Assembly: GCF_014748335.1 (NCBI RefSeq)
Contig: NZ_JAAVIY010000001.1
Span: 124,001 to 188,000 of the forward strand
DNA: 64,000 bases
Source of the DNA: Flavobacterium selenitireducens
GTDB lineage: Bacteria > Bacteroidota > Bacteroidia > Flavobacteriales > Flavobacteriaceae
Direction: 5' to 3'
Shown here: one piece after another, positions 53,086 to 61,487 of the stretch
Position numbering within the stretch: position 1 is the stretch's first letter
Layout: each line of letters starts with the position of its first letter
Translations under genes and position numbers: made by a program
Notes under the pieces: generated by a model
Seen by the model: only the letters and a program-made list of their open reading frames with translations
Database searches by the model: none
What the model was told of the DNA's origin: nothing

Positions 53086-54624
53086 TTAAGACGCTTCCTG
53101 TCTTTCCAGTTCGATAAAAATAGGTTCGACGACTTGTTTGGTTCGTTTGTTGAGCATTCTGTCATAGACTTGCTCGTATTCGTAAATGAATTTTCCGATG
53201 GTGAAATTCTCCGCTACCTTGCGGCGTGCGTTGATGCCCATCCTTTCACGCAGGTCTTTATCCTGCAGCAAAGTTATGACACTGTTTCCGATTTCTACGT
53301 GATCTTTTGGTTTGCAGATGAAACCACACGTAGGATCGAGCGCTTCGGTAACGCCGCCTACGTCCGTGGCGACCACCGGAATCCCGCAACTCATCGACTC
53401 CAATACCGTGTAGGGAAACCCTTCCGAAATTGAGGTGAGGATCGAAATGTCGCCTTCGGCAAACAATTCATGAGGTTTTTCGTGATAACCGGCAAGGATG
53501 AAATTGTCTTCCAATCCGAGTTCGGATATCAGGTTGCGGCACTGTTCCGTATATTCGGGAACGGCATTGTTGTCGCCGTACACCAGGTATTTTACATTTG
53601 GGATCACTTGTTTTACGACGCCACACGACTTGATCATCGTGATGATGTCCTTCAATTCGAAAATACGCGCCGCTGCAACAACCGTAGGCGTTCCCACCAA
53701 GTGTTGCGGCTTTTGCTTGGGCGCGAACAACTGATGGTCGATGCCGTTGTAGATCACGTCGATCTTCTTCGGGTCTGCCCCGTAAAGCTTCTCCCAGGTC
53801 ATGTTGAATTTGTTTACCGAAAGGATGCGGTCGGCTTTGTGATAGACAAGGCTTGTGATAGCTTCGGAGAACTTGATCAACATTTTTTTGAGGAAGAACG
53901 AATATTCCGACGTATTGATAGCAATCAAACGTTCACGGATGAACACACCATGTTCGGTGACGATCATCGGCGTGCCGTATTTGTATTTCAGCACCAAGGC
54001 CGGGATGACCGGAAAGCCGGAAAGCGTCAGGTGGGACAAATCCGCTTTCGGCACGTCTATGCTGAGCGGGATCAGGAAACGATAGATCCAGCGCATGGCA
54101 ACCGTGAGGTCGTAAAGCGTAGCCTCTTCGTCTTTGTCTGACGCGATCACGTCCTGCACGAGGTATCGGAACGCATCCCAAACCTGCTTGCTGCGCATCG
54201 TTTTCTTGTAATCGTTTTTCTGGAAGTAGCGCCACATGTCGAACATCACATCGTCCATGGCTTCAATATCCTGGATATCCGAATACATGATGCCGATAAG
54301 TCGCTCGAAAATCGGTAGGAATTGTGTCTCGATCGCATTGTCAAGCGTGTTTTCCTTGCGCTCGACGAATTTGTAGAACTTCTTTCCGTAATTGATCATC
54401 TCCTGAGGTTCAAGAGGCGACCAAAGCGGTACCTGCACGACATCTTTCACGTTGTCGCTGAGTTCGTATTTAGACTTGGTCTCAAAATCAGCATTGATGC
54501 TGTAAAGTGCAAAATTTGCATTGCCTACCTCGCTGCACAACATATGCGCCCATGTCGAAACGCCGCCACCGTTGTACGGGTAAGTTCCTTCGAGAATTAA
54601 TAAGACATTGTATTTTTCACTCAT
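53086..54624 (-). CDS. PelF-like glycosyltransferase
   Basis: A 512-residue GT4-family enzyme, matching the length of PelF. The N-terminal DUF3492 signature LLILEGTYPYNGGGVSTWAH is specific to PelF. The GT-B C-terminal half has VIYNGID, an EGFPYTVLESMSCGIPVVATDVGG donor-binding segment. PelF uses UDP-sugars (UDP-GalNAc/UDP-GlcNAc) to make the polymer. ATG at 54624 is chosen; the frame extends upstream to 54690 without a convincing start. It is the first gene of the pel-like operon. Confidence 0.87.
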   Translation of the reverse strand: MSEKYNVLLILEGTYPYNGGGVSTWAHMLCSEVGNANFALYSINADFETKSKYELSDNVKDVVQVPLWSPLEPQEMINYGKKFYKFVERKENTLDNAIETQFLPIFERLIGIMYSDIQDIEAMDDVMFDMWRYFQKNDYKKTMRSKQVWDAFRYLVQDVIASDKDEEATLYDLTVAMRWIYRFLIPLSIDVPKADLSHLTLSGFPVIPALVLKYKYGTPMIVTEHGVFIRERLIAINTSEYSFFLKKMLIKFSEAITSLVYHKADRILSVNKFNMTWEKLYGADPKKIDVIYNGIDHQLFAPKQKPQHLVGTPTVVAAARIFELKDIITMIKSCGVVKQVIPNVKYLVYGDNNAVPEYTEQCRNLISELGLEDNFILAGYHEKPHELFAEGDISILTSISEGFPYTVLESMSCGIPVVATDVGGVTEALDPTCGFICKPKDHVEIGNSVITLLQDKDLRERMGINARRKVAENFTIGKFIYEYEQVYDRMLNKRTKQVVEPIFIELERQEAS

Positions 54625-54960
54625 AACAAAATAGGCATTAGTTTCCACTGTCACCAAGACGATTTCTTCGCCCCGGCAAATTCCAGGCATGCTAATCTTT
54701 AGGTTGGTGGCATTTCAAAAGCGCTGACCGGACTACGATGGCACGACGCTTTTTAGTTGTTTAGGTTAAGCAAATGTAGTTCAAGGGTTTTCGGCAAAAA
54801 AAAACTTCTGATGAAATCTCCATAAAGTCGATGAAATGCACAATTGGCGAAATATGCGGCCATTTCTCGGCAAATTTTACCGATAATCGGACAAAGCGCG
54901 CTGATTGCTAATGTATAACATGCGAAATCGATGTAAATTAACGCTTCATTAAGAAGCTGG
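54625..54960. other. Intergenic region upstream of the pel-like operon
   Basis: No gene is seen in these 336 bases. The stretch contains a plausible minus-strand promoter (54771-54797) and a long A-run at 54796-54806. The last gene before it (helicase at 54961) also runs on the minus strand, so a terminator would be expected but no clear hairpin is visible. Confidence 0.6.
54771..54797 (-). promoter_or_regulatory. Candidate promoter of the pel-like operon
   Basis: On the minus strand TTG (54797-54795) precedes TACATTTG (54778-54771) with a 16-base spacer, one base shorter than the usual flavobacterial range. Transcription would begin near 54764, leaving a leader of about 140 bases before the PelF-like ATG at 54624, long enough to carry regulation. 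Confidence 0.4.
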
Positions 54961-56490
54961 CTAATCGAGGATCGACTCCCGGAATTTTTTCCCGATGAGA
55001 AGCGTGAGTTTCATTTTGTAGTCGTCCACAAGCCATTCCCGGTAGTTCTTGCTCGTGTGGGCAAGGCAGGAGGCATATCGCTTCATGCGCGAGCGGATGT
55101 CCTCGTCGAGCTCTTTGGCAAGTGCTTTGGCTTCCGATAAGGTTTCGCTGTTCTCGACGCACATCGTGGCGTGTTGTTCGAGCGATTTTTCCAATACGAC
55201 TTTCGAGCGTAGATTTGCGGCCATGGCCAAACGGTGTTCCTCGTCCACATCGAAATCGACGTTGGCCGACTTGGCGAACTTCGCCCGTAACTCAGGTGAC
55301 ATCTGATACCGGAAATACAGCTCGATTTCGGCGTCGTCACGCAAATTTTCGAGATACCATTCGGGCGATCTAAAAATGAGCTGCCAGTCGACGGGCTCGT
55401 CCCAAAGACCGAATCTCGCTGCGTTATTGCCCAGGTCGATCACGGTAAATTCCTCTTTGCCGGGCAAACGCCTGGAGCCGCGTCCGATCATCTGGAAATA
55501 CAGCGTTAGGGATTTGGTGGCCCTGTTGAGGATGATGCTTTCTACCGTCGGTTCGTCAAAACCCGTGGTCAGGATCCCCACGGAGGTAAGGATGGCGTCC
55601 GGCGTCTTGCGAAACCAGTTCAGGATGTCGCGCCTTTCTTCGGCTCCCGTGGTATTGTCGAGGTGGCGTATCGGATAACCCGCTTCCTTGAAAGTGTCGT
55701 AAACGTAAAGCGAAGTATTGATGCCGTTGTTGAAGATCAGCGTCTTTTTCCCAAGCGATTTCTCGGTATAGGCGTGCAACAATTTTTCCTGCATAAGCAT
55801 CGTGGAATACAACTCTTCGGACGATTTTACGGTATAATCACCGTTGATGCCGACTTTGAGCGAGGTCAGTCCGACATCGTACGTATAGGTCGTGGCCCGC
55901 GCCAGGTAACCGTTGTCGATGAGCGACCGGATCGTGTCCCCGGTGATGAGCTCGTTGTAATTCTGGTACATCGGCAGGCGAACGTTGGAACTCAAAGGTG
56001 TCGCGGTAACACCCAAAATGAAAGAGTTCGGAAAAAAGGCGAGCAGCTTCCGAAATGAATTGTAATGCGCTTCATCGATGATGACCAAACCGACATTATC
56101 GAGGTGGAGTTTGCTGTCGTTGATGCGGTTCTTGAGTGTTTCGACCATGGCTACGAAACAGGAGTACTCGTTTTGGTCGGGTAAATCTTTGACGTTGCTG
56201 TTGATGATCTTGTTTTTGACACCGAAATTGCTCAACATGCGATGGGTTTGGCGGCAAAGCTCGATGCGGTGCGTCAGGACGACTACTTTTTTCTCGTGTG
56301 TTTCGATATAACGCCGCACCATCTCTGAGAAAATGACCGTCTTTCCGCCTCCGGTCGGCAATTGGTAAAGCAAGTGATAATTTTGGGCAGAATTGTCAAG
56401 GCGCTCAAAAATAGCGTCTATATCGCCTTTCTGATAGCCGTAAAGTTCTTTCCTAGGGCCTATTTCGGCCTCAATTTCCCCTGAATTCAT
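54961..56490 (-). CDS. SF2 DEAD/DEAH helicase, RadD-like
   Basis: A 509-residue helicase: Walker A PTGGGKT (45-51), VIIDEAHYN (motif II), GVTATPL (motif III) and a C-terminal RecA domain with TTGFDEPTVES and QMIGRGSRR (motif VI). The arrangement resembles RadD/type I restriction-like helicases, used in DNA repair in E. coli. ATG 56490 is preferred to TTG 56505. Substrate is unknown; nothing in the neighbourhood marks it as a defence or restriction component. Confidence 0.82.
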   Translation of the reverse strand: MNSGEIEAEIGPRKELYGYQKGDIDAIFERLDNSAQNYHLLYQLPTGGGKTVIFSEMVRRYIETHEKKVVVLTHRIELCRQTHRMLSNFGVKNKIINSNVKDLPDQNEYSCFVAMVETLKNRINDSKLHLDNVGLVIIDEAHYNSFRKLLAFFPNSFILGVTATPLSSNVRLPMYQNYNELITGDTIRSLIDNGYLARATTYTYDVGLTSLKVGINGDYTVKSSEELYSTMLMQEKLLHAYTEKSLGKKTLIFNNGINTSLYVYDTFKEAGYPIRHLDNTTGAEERRDILNWFRKTPDAILTSVGILTTGFDEPTVESIILNRATKSLTLYFQMIGRGSRRLPGKEEFTVIDLGNNAARFGLWDEPVDWQLIFRSPEWYLENLRDDAEIELYFRYQMSPELRAKFAKSANVDFDVDEEHRLAMAANLRSKVVLEKSLEQHATMCVENSETLSEAKALAKELDEDIRSRMKRYASCLAHTSKNYREWLVDDYKMKLTLLIGKKFRESILD

Positions 56491-56626
56491 GTCTGCTTGG
56501 TCCAATTTTGCAAAAGTACAGGTAAAAACAGGTTTTCCTAACAGTCGACATCAAATTTAACGTATGCGGCTATCTGTAGTTTACAATTTCTGTAAGGATC
56601 GTTGAAATCTGAGGCGCTCTCCAGTC

Positions 56627-57073
56627 CTATGGGTTGCGGTCTTTTTCGAATAATATCGTGCCGATGCGGTTAAGTTTCGGCCAGTCCCAAAGCAGCAAAT
56701 AAAGGACGGCCATCAGCATCAGTCCCACTATGACGGGCGTTCCCGAGAAATGCATCGAACAAACGATGACCAAAATGTTTACGATTATCGGAAGATACAA
56801 CAAGGCCCCGAAAGTCGCGGTCCGCGGAACCAGCAGCAAAACGCCCGCAGTCAATTGCATCAATCCCAGGAAATTCCAGTAATAACCGCTCCTGAACAAG
56901 GCTTCGAAGAAAAAACCGATGGGACTTTCGATCCCCAGAGAAGTAAATCGCAAGCCTGCCAGTTTTTTGTAACCCGAGGGGAGAAACGCCAGGAACAGCA
57001 GCAAACGTGTGCCCCAGGTAAAGATTTTGAAGAATAGCAACGGGCGACAACGGTCGTGGATAATAGCAAGCAT
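56627..57073 (-). CDS. DoxX-like membrane protein
   Basis: A 148-residue protein with four hydrophobic helices and the DoxX-like pattern LLLFLAFLPSGYKKLAGL followed by a glycine-rich segment near LGLMQLTAGVLLLVPRTA. Start is uncertain: ATG at 57073 gives the expected short lead, ATG at 57118 adds 15 residues. DoxX-family proteins are small inner-membrane proteins of unclear role, some linked to thiosulfate:quinone oxidation. A second long frame on the same strand (56670-57311) is discounted. Confidence 0.65.
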   Translation of the reverse strand: MLAIIHDRCRPLLFFKIFTWGTRLLLFLAFLPSGYKKLAGLRFTSLGIESPIGFFFEALFRSGYYWNFLGLMQLTAGVLLLVPRTATFGALLYLPIIVNILVIVCSMHFSGTPVIVGLMLMAVLYLLLWDWPKLNRIGTILFEKDRNP

Positions 57074-57373
57074 AAAAAAATTTACAGCGTTGACGAAGCA
57101 ATCCCATTTTCGTAACATTTATTGCATACTTCAATTTTTGCGAATATTTAAGGAACGTTCCAATGGTAATGCCTATTTTTGAGATATTCCATTTTGCCAG
57201 AAAAGCAAGCCCATGAACGATCACATCAGTTCCCTTTTTCCGATGCGGAATTGCCGCACTTTTAGATGCGTTCAAATACATGAGACGGCAAATGGCGCAA
57301 TAAAATCCCATTTCTCGAGACGCCCCAAGCCTCCGATGGAATAAATAGACAACCCTACATTATCCCTATCCCA

Positions 57374-58063
57374 ATGCCCTTAACCTACGAAAGCCTTAGC
57401 ATAAGTGACGCTACCGCCATCCAGAAAGAACTGAAGTCAAAAATCAACCTCGAACCACTCGAAAGTCCGGTTACGCTTGTGGCTGGAGCCGACGTATCGT
57501 TCAATAAGTTCAGCACCACGGTTTATGCCGGGATTGTCGTAATGGACTTTCCGGAAATGAAACTGAGACAAGTCGCACTGGCGAAATACGAAACGACGTT
57601 CCCTTACGTGTCCGGATATCTTGCATTCCGCGAAATGCCGGCTCTCGAAAAGGCCTGGACGATGCTTTCGCTGCGTCCTGATGTGCTGATCCTCGACGGA
57701 CAGGGAATCACCCATCCGCGCAGTGTCGGTATCGCGACGCATTTCGGGATCCTAGAAGACCAGCCTACGATCGGCTGCGCCAAGAGCATGCTCTCTGGGA
57801 AATTTGACGAACTCGGTCTCGAAAAATTCAGCACCTCGCCCATCGTCATCAAAGAAAAATTATCGGGTTACGCGCTGCGGACCAAAAATGCGGTAAAGCC
57901 AATCTATATTTCGCCCGGCCATCGGGTTTCGGTCGCGCAAAGTCTTGAAATAGTAACCCAATGTGTCGGAAAGTACCGCATTCCCGAACCGACACGCATC
58001 GCGCACGAACAAGTGAATTTGTTTCGGACGGGACAACTCGGGGAAGGCGTTTATGACTTTTAA
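57374..58063 (+). CDS. nfi: Endonuclease V
   Basis: A 229-residue endonuclease V that nicks DNA one base 3' of deoxyinosine. The catalytic acidic residues are D40 (AGADVSF), E87 (LAFREMP) and D108 (LILDGQG); YVSGYLAFREMP and DGQGITHPRSVGIATHFG are the hallmark segments, and PYVSG has the Tyr wedge. Length fits the family (about 225). Stands alone, converging on the gene at 58071 with 7 bases between. Confidence 0.92.
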   Translation: MPLTYESLSISDATAIQKELKSKINLEPLESPVTLVAGADVSFNKFSTTVYAGIVVMDFPEMKLRQVALAKYETTFPYVSGYLAFREMPALEKAWTMLSLRPDVLILDGQGITHPRSVGIATHFGILEDQPTIGCAKSMLSGKFDELGLEKFSTSPIVIKEKLSGYALRTKNAVKPIYISPGHRVSVAQSLEIVTQCVGKYRIPEPTRIAHEQVNLFRTGQLGEGVYDF

Positions 58064-58070
58064 AATCGAA

Positions 58071-58475
58071 TCAGGTAGTGCAGCTGTCGTCGGCGGAAAG
58101 CGCTATTGCTGTGATATTGCGTTCGTGGCTCAACGTGTCGCTCGCAATGGAAATCTGGCCGTTCAGCCGCTGTAGTTCGATTATCGCCAGCATGATCGTC
58201 TGCTCAGGCTCCTTGCATATAATTTTTTTATTCGGAAAACTGATGCGTACAATGGCGGAATCCCGGTCTTTTAAGAGGATATCCTTCGGCAGTGAGTGCA
58301 GGTTGTCGTAGCCCAGATATAACACATCGGGATCGCCGAGTTTGAGAATTTCGACTAAGATCGAAACCAATGCATCTTTGTTCTTGAGCACATCTTTAAA
58401 GATCAAAAGGTTGTGGACGTGCGGAATCCTGAAAATGACAGTGGAAATTTTTTCGCGTTGGGCGGTTAACGGCAT
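58071..58475 (-). CDS. Hypothetical protein
   Basis: A 134-residue soluble protein without signal peptide or transmembrane helix, with a predicted mix of helices and strands (VLKNKDALVSILVEILKLG, YLGYDNLHSLPKDIL). It ends in the dipeptide-like SADDSCTT. I do not recognise a domain. It converges with nfi and lies upstream-to-downstream of the DUF6155-like gene at 58569 with 93 bases between; coding is supported by length and even composition only. Confidence 0.5.
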   Translation of the reverse strand: MPLTAQREKISTVIFRIPHVHNLLIFKDVLKNKDALVSILVEILKLGDPDVLYLGYDNLHSLPKDILLKDRDSAIVRISFPNKKIICKEPEQTIMLAIIELQRLNGQISIASDTLSHERNITAIALSADDSCTT

Positions 58476-58568
58476 ATATTCGTTTGGTTAAAACAGTTTG
58501 GATTCTGGGATCGCACCAAAGTTCGCATAATGCGATTATTGCCGTTTACACAATTCCCACTTTTTCTT

Positions 58569-59096
58569 TTAGGATTTCGAATTATCGGAAAAAGTCCGCC
58601 AAGCCGAATCGAAATCGGTCCAATTCTCCCAATGCAATTTTTTTGCATCGTTCCTGATGATTTCCAACCGGTCTCTGAAGTCGTGGAAAAGTCCTTGCGA
58701 TAAAACAAAATTGCCGGCTTGTTCATACGAATTCAGCATGCTTTTGTAAAACGACGCATACCGGATCTCACGCTTTTCGGTATAACGTTGCGCTACTTCC
58801 AGATTGAAAAGCATCAAATCCGAAAGCGCAATCGGGTCGACGCCCAGCGAAAGGAAATGCTTGATGAATTTCTGTGCGGTGCTCCGTCTCAACTTGGCCC
58901 GCTTTGACCGTTGCGGGAAGTATTCGTTCCTGATTTTGGCCTTTGCCTCGCCTATGAGTTTTTCTTCCCTCGGGTTGAACACAAAGTCGTAGTAGGTCTT
59001 GACGTCCGGAAATTTTTCGTAGAGTTCAAGGATCTGTTCCGCCATTTGTTCCGAATCCAGTCCCGCAAGGTATTTCTTGAGATCGCGCTTGCCCAT
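58569..59096 (-). CDS. DUF6155-like protein
   Basis: A 175-residue, mostly helical, basic protein. MGKRDLKKYLAGLDSEQMAEQILELYEKFPDVKTYYDF and the later KYFLSLGVDP-like FIKHFLSLGVDP match my memory of the DUF6155 family. ATG 59096 is preferred to ATG 59117, which adds seven uncharacteristic residues. Function is unknown. Divergent from the DUF3817 gene. Confidence 0.6.
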   Translation of the reverse strand: MGKRDLKKYLAGLDSEQMAEQILELYEKFPDVKTYYDFVFNPREEKLIGEAKAKIRNEYFPQRSKRAKLRRSTAQKFIKHFLSLGVDPIALSDLMLFNLEVAQRYTEKREIRYASFYKSMLNSYEQAGNFVLSQGLFHDFRDRLEIIRNDAKKLHWENWTDFDSAWRTFSDNSKS

Positions 59097-59178
59097 TTTA
59101 AAAATTTTTACTGGCATATTCCAATGACAGGGGCTACCTTTGTCGCCGTTGAAAAATCCGCATTAAATCTTTCGCAAT

Positions 59179-59466
59179 ATGATTAAATTATTCAAGATTG
59201 TCGCCCTGTTGGAAGGGATTTCGCTACTGGCATTGTTTCTTTTTGCAATGCCTATGAAGTATGTCTTTGGTGACAAGAGCTACATTTTCCCGATAGGCAT
59301 GGCCCACGGCCTTTTGTTCATCGGCTACATCATCATGGCCATCATGCTAAAGTTTGAAGAAAACTGGAGTTGGAAGAAATTCGGCATCATTTGCATTGCC
59401 TCACTTTTGCCGGCCGGCACTTTTTACGTGGACTGGAAATATTTGAGGACGCAGACGGCCAACTGA
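59179..59466 (+). CDS. DUF3817 small membrane protein
   Basis: A 95-residue integral membrane protein with three hydrophobic helices. FKIVALLEGISLLALFLFAMP, the HGLLFIGYI pattern and the final PAGTFYVDWKYLR are typical of DUF3817. A TACCTTTG box at 59135-59142 precedes the gene, but no -33 TTG is evident. Function is unknown; I see no operon partner. Confidence 0.75.
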   Translation: MIKLFKIVALLEGISLLALFLFAMPMKYVFGDKSYIFPIGMAHGLLFIGYIIMAIMLKFEENWSWKKFGIICIASLLPAGTFYVDWKYLRTQTAN

Positions 59467-59582
59467 GTTTTACAATTTCCGACGGGAAAAGCCAGGGCAA
59501 AACCCTATTTTACCAAACAGGTCAATTTGGGTTAAATTTTGATTAAAATCGCATAACAAGCCCTGTATTAATAGCGAAATGC

Positions 59583-59615
59583 TTGGGTTTTATTAAATGT
59601 AAAACTCTATATTTG
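59583..59615 (+). promoter_or_regulatory. Candidate promoter of the OmpA-like gene
   Basis: TTG at 59583-59585 and TATATTTG at 59608-59615 are separated by 22 bases, within the 17-23 range of the flavobacterial promoter consensus. Transcription would begin near 59621, about 47 bases before the ATG. An abundant porin fits such a strong match. Confidence 0.55.
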
Positions 59616-59667
59616 CATAAGGCTTGTGCAGAAACCAAGCCTTGTCCAGCAATAACGCCAAAATAAT

Positions 59668-61017
59668 ATGAGAAAAAATTTACTGCTTCTTTCCTTCGGG
59701 CTTTTGACCTTCGCCCAAGTATCCGCCCAGAACGAGAACGCTGAGGACAAAGAGGTTTCCGTCGACGATATGTACAACAAGTGGACGATCGAGGCCGGCG
59801 TTGGCCAGGCGCGTGGAATGCGTCCTTACAGCGAAGGATATTCTTCGAGCGATCCCAATTCGGTACTAGGTTCCCTTGACCTGAACACGTACAATCTCGG
59901 CGTCCGGTATATGATCAGCCCGAAATTCGGTTTTAAGTTTGACGGTAGTTACGACAAATTTGAAAATAGCGACGACGCCTCCAGCAAGCCTTTCGAAGTG
60001 CAGCAATTGCGTTTCCAGTTGCAAGGTGTGATCAATGCGTCGCGCCTGCTTAACCTTGAGGAAGTCATCAACCGGTTCGGCCTTTTGGCACACGGTGGTG
60101 TTTCTTACGGAAGGATAACGCCAAAACTCGACACGGGGATCGACCCTGTAGCCGGGCCGTCGAACGAAGGTCGCACAGAGAATAACATTGGTTTGGTTTT
60201 CGGTATAACGCCACAATTTCGAGTGCTTAAAAAACTTGCGATCTACCTCGATGTAAGTTCGGTCTACAATTTCCGTCAGCACTTTGCATGGGACGGTCAT
60301 TACTCCGAACAGAAAGACAACCTCCAGGGCCAAATGCTTACCGGGACACTCGGACTCTCCTACTCTTTCGGACGCAACGAACTTCACGGTGACTGGGGCG
60401 TGATCGAAGACAAGCAGGAAGAAGAATTGGCAGCACTCGACAAACGCATAGGCGAACTTGAAACGATGATGAACGATGCCGACAAGGACGGTGTTCCGGA
60501 TTATCTCGATGTGGAGAACAACTCCATTCCAGGCGTCGCAGTCGATACCAAAGGCCGCATGGTTGACTTGAACCAGAACGGAGTGCCGGATGAGCTCGAA
60601 AAATATATCAATACATCGGTTAAGGAAGGCGCCTCCAAAGCGGTGGCCGACGCTACCCAAAACGGCGAGGTCGTCAAACAGCTCATCAACGACGGATACA
60701 TTGCCGTGTTCTTCGACTTCGGAAGCGTAAAACCTACTCCGGCCTCGACACAGAACGTCGCGTTCATCCTGAACTATATGCGCAACAACCCGTCCGCAAC
60801 TGCTGACATTACGGGCTATGCCGATGAGATCGGAAGTACCGAATTCAACAAGTCGCTTTCCGGTAAACGCGCCGAATACATTCGCGACGTGCTCGTAAAA
60901 TCAGGAATCGACGGTTCGCGCTTGCAAATCGTTCCTGCAGGAGAAGATACTTCTGTTGATAAAGATTCCGATATGGCGCGCAGACTCGTAAGAAAAGCCG
61001 TTTTCCATATCAAGTAA
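59668..61017 (+). CDS. OmpA-family outer membrane protein
   Basis: A 449-residue protein: signal peptide (about 1-20, VSAQ), an N-terminal eight-strand barrel (about 35-255), a calcium-binding thrombospondin-type-3 region DADKDGVPDYLDVENN, and a C-terminal OmpA domain (about 350-449) with NPSATADITGYADEIGSTEFN and the LSGKRAEYIRDVLV peptidoglycan-binding helix. It links the outer membrane to peptidoglycan and is typically abundant in flavobacteria. It has its own promoter motif and terminator. Confidence 0.92.
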   Translation: MRKNLLLLSFGLLTFAQVSAQNENAEDKEVSVDDMYNKWTIEAGVGQARGMRPYSEGYSSSDPNSVLGSLDLNTYNLGVRYMISPKFGFKFDGSYDKFENSDDASSKPFEVQQLRFQLQGVINASRLLNLEEVINRFGLLAHGGVSYGRITPKLDTGIDPVAGPSNEGRTENNIGLVFGITPQFRVLKKLAIYLDVSSVYNFRQHFAWDGHYSEQKDNLQGQMLTGTLGLSYSFGRNELHGDWGVIEDKQEEELAALDKRIGELETMMNDADKDGVPDYLDVENNSIPGVAVDTKGRMVDLNQNGVPDELEKYINTSVKEGASKAVADATQNGEVVKQLINDGYIAVFFDFGSVKPTPASTQNVAFILNYMRNNPSATADITGYADEIGSTEFNKSLSGKRAEYIRDVLVKSGIDGSRLQIVPAGEDTSVDKDSDMARRLVRKAVFHIK

Positions 61018-61038
61018 TCGGTTGACAACTTCATAAAG

Positions 61039-61068
61039 AACCACTGCCCACGCAGTGGTTTTTTTTTT
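61039..61068 (+). terminator. Rho-independent terminator
   Basis: AACCACTGC (61039-61047) pairs with GCAGTGGTT (61052-61060) around a CCAC loop, followed by eight T (after TT of the stem). A textbook terminator, 22 bases after the OmpA-like stop. Confidence 0.92.
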
Positions 61069-61088
61069 AACTTTTAGAAAAAGAATAC

Positions 61089-61487
61089 ATGGAAACACGG
61101 GACGAGATCATACGCAAATTAAGAGGAGAATCCATCGGCAATGTCACGAGTCAATCGAGCGCTGACGAACAATTCCAGAACGAGGTGTTACGCCCTATAC
61201 TCAAATTTCAAAACGACCTGTTCCTCGACGTTTTCAGGAATTATGTGGCCAAATACAAAAACGACTTTTATTCCTATCCTGCCGAAAAAAAGCTACAATA
61301 TATCGAAAACGCTATCCAAAAGGACATCAAGTTCCGAAACTCCCTTAAAGGAATGGTGATCGCGTTGTTTACCGTTGACGAATACGACCTTTATATCAAG
61401 AATTCATCCCAGCTCAACAAGCGCATGATGAATATGGTCATTGAACGGCTTAAAAGCCAGGTACAGCTTTTCGAGTTTCAAACCTGA
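61089..61487 (+). CDS. Conserved small cytoplasmic protein (often labelled glyoxalase)
   Basis: A 132-residue soluble protein, largely helical (FLDVFRNYVAKYKNDF, IENAIQKDIKFRNSLKGMVI). It lacks the metal-binding pattern of real glyoxalases, though similar flavobacterial proteins carry that label. It starts about 20 bases after the OmpA terminator and its stop is next to the convergent LtaS-like gene (1 base apart). Function unknown. Confidence 0.6.
   Translation: METRDEIIRKLRGESIGNVTSQSSADEQFQNEVLRPILKFQNDLFLDVFRNYVAKYKNDFYSYPAEKKLQYIENAIQKDIKFRNSLKGMVIALFTVDEYDLYIKNSSQLNKRMMNMVIERLKSQVQLFEFQT

Noticed and set aside
57152..57161. Perfect 10-base palindrome GGAACGTTCC between the DoxX-like and nfi genes
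   Set aside because: Too short to call an operator without a second copy or a known regulator.
56670..57311. A 213-codon minus-strand frame overlapping the DoxX-like gene
   Set aside because: The other frame has four clean hydrophobic helices and the DoxX pattern; this one is a shifted reading with Arg/Ala-rich text.
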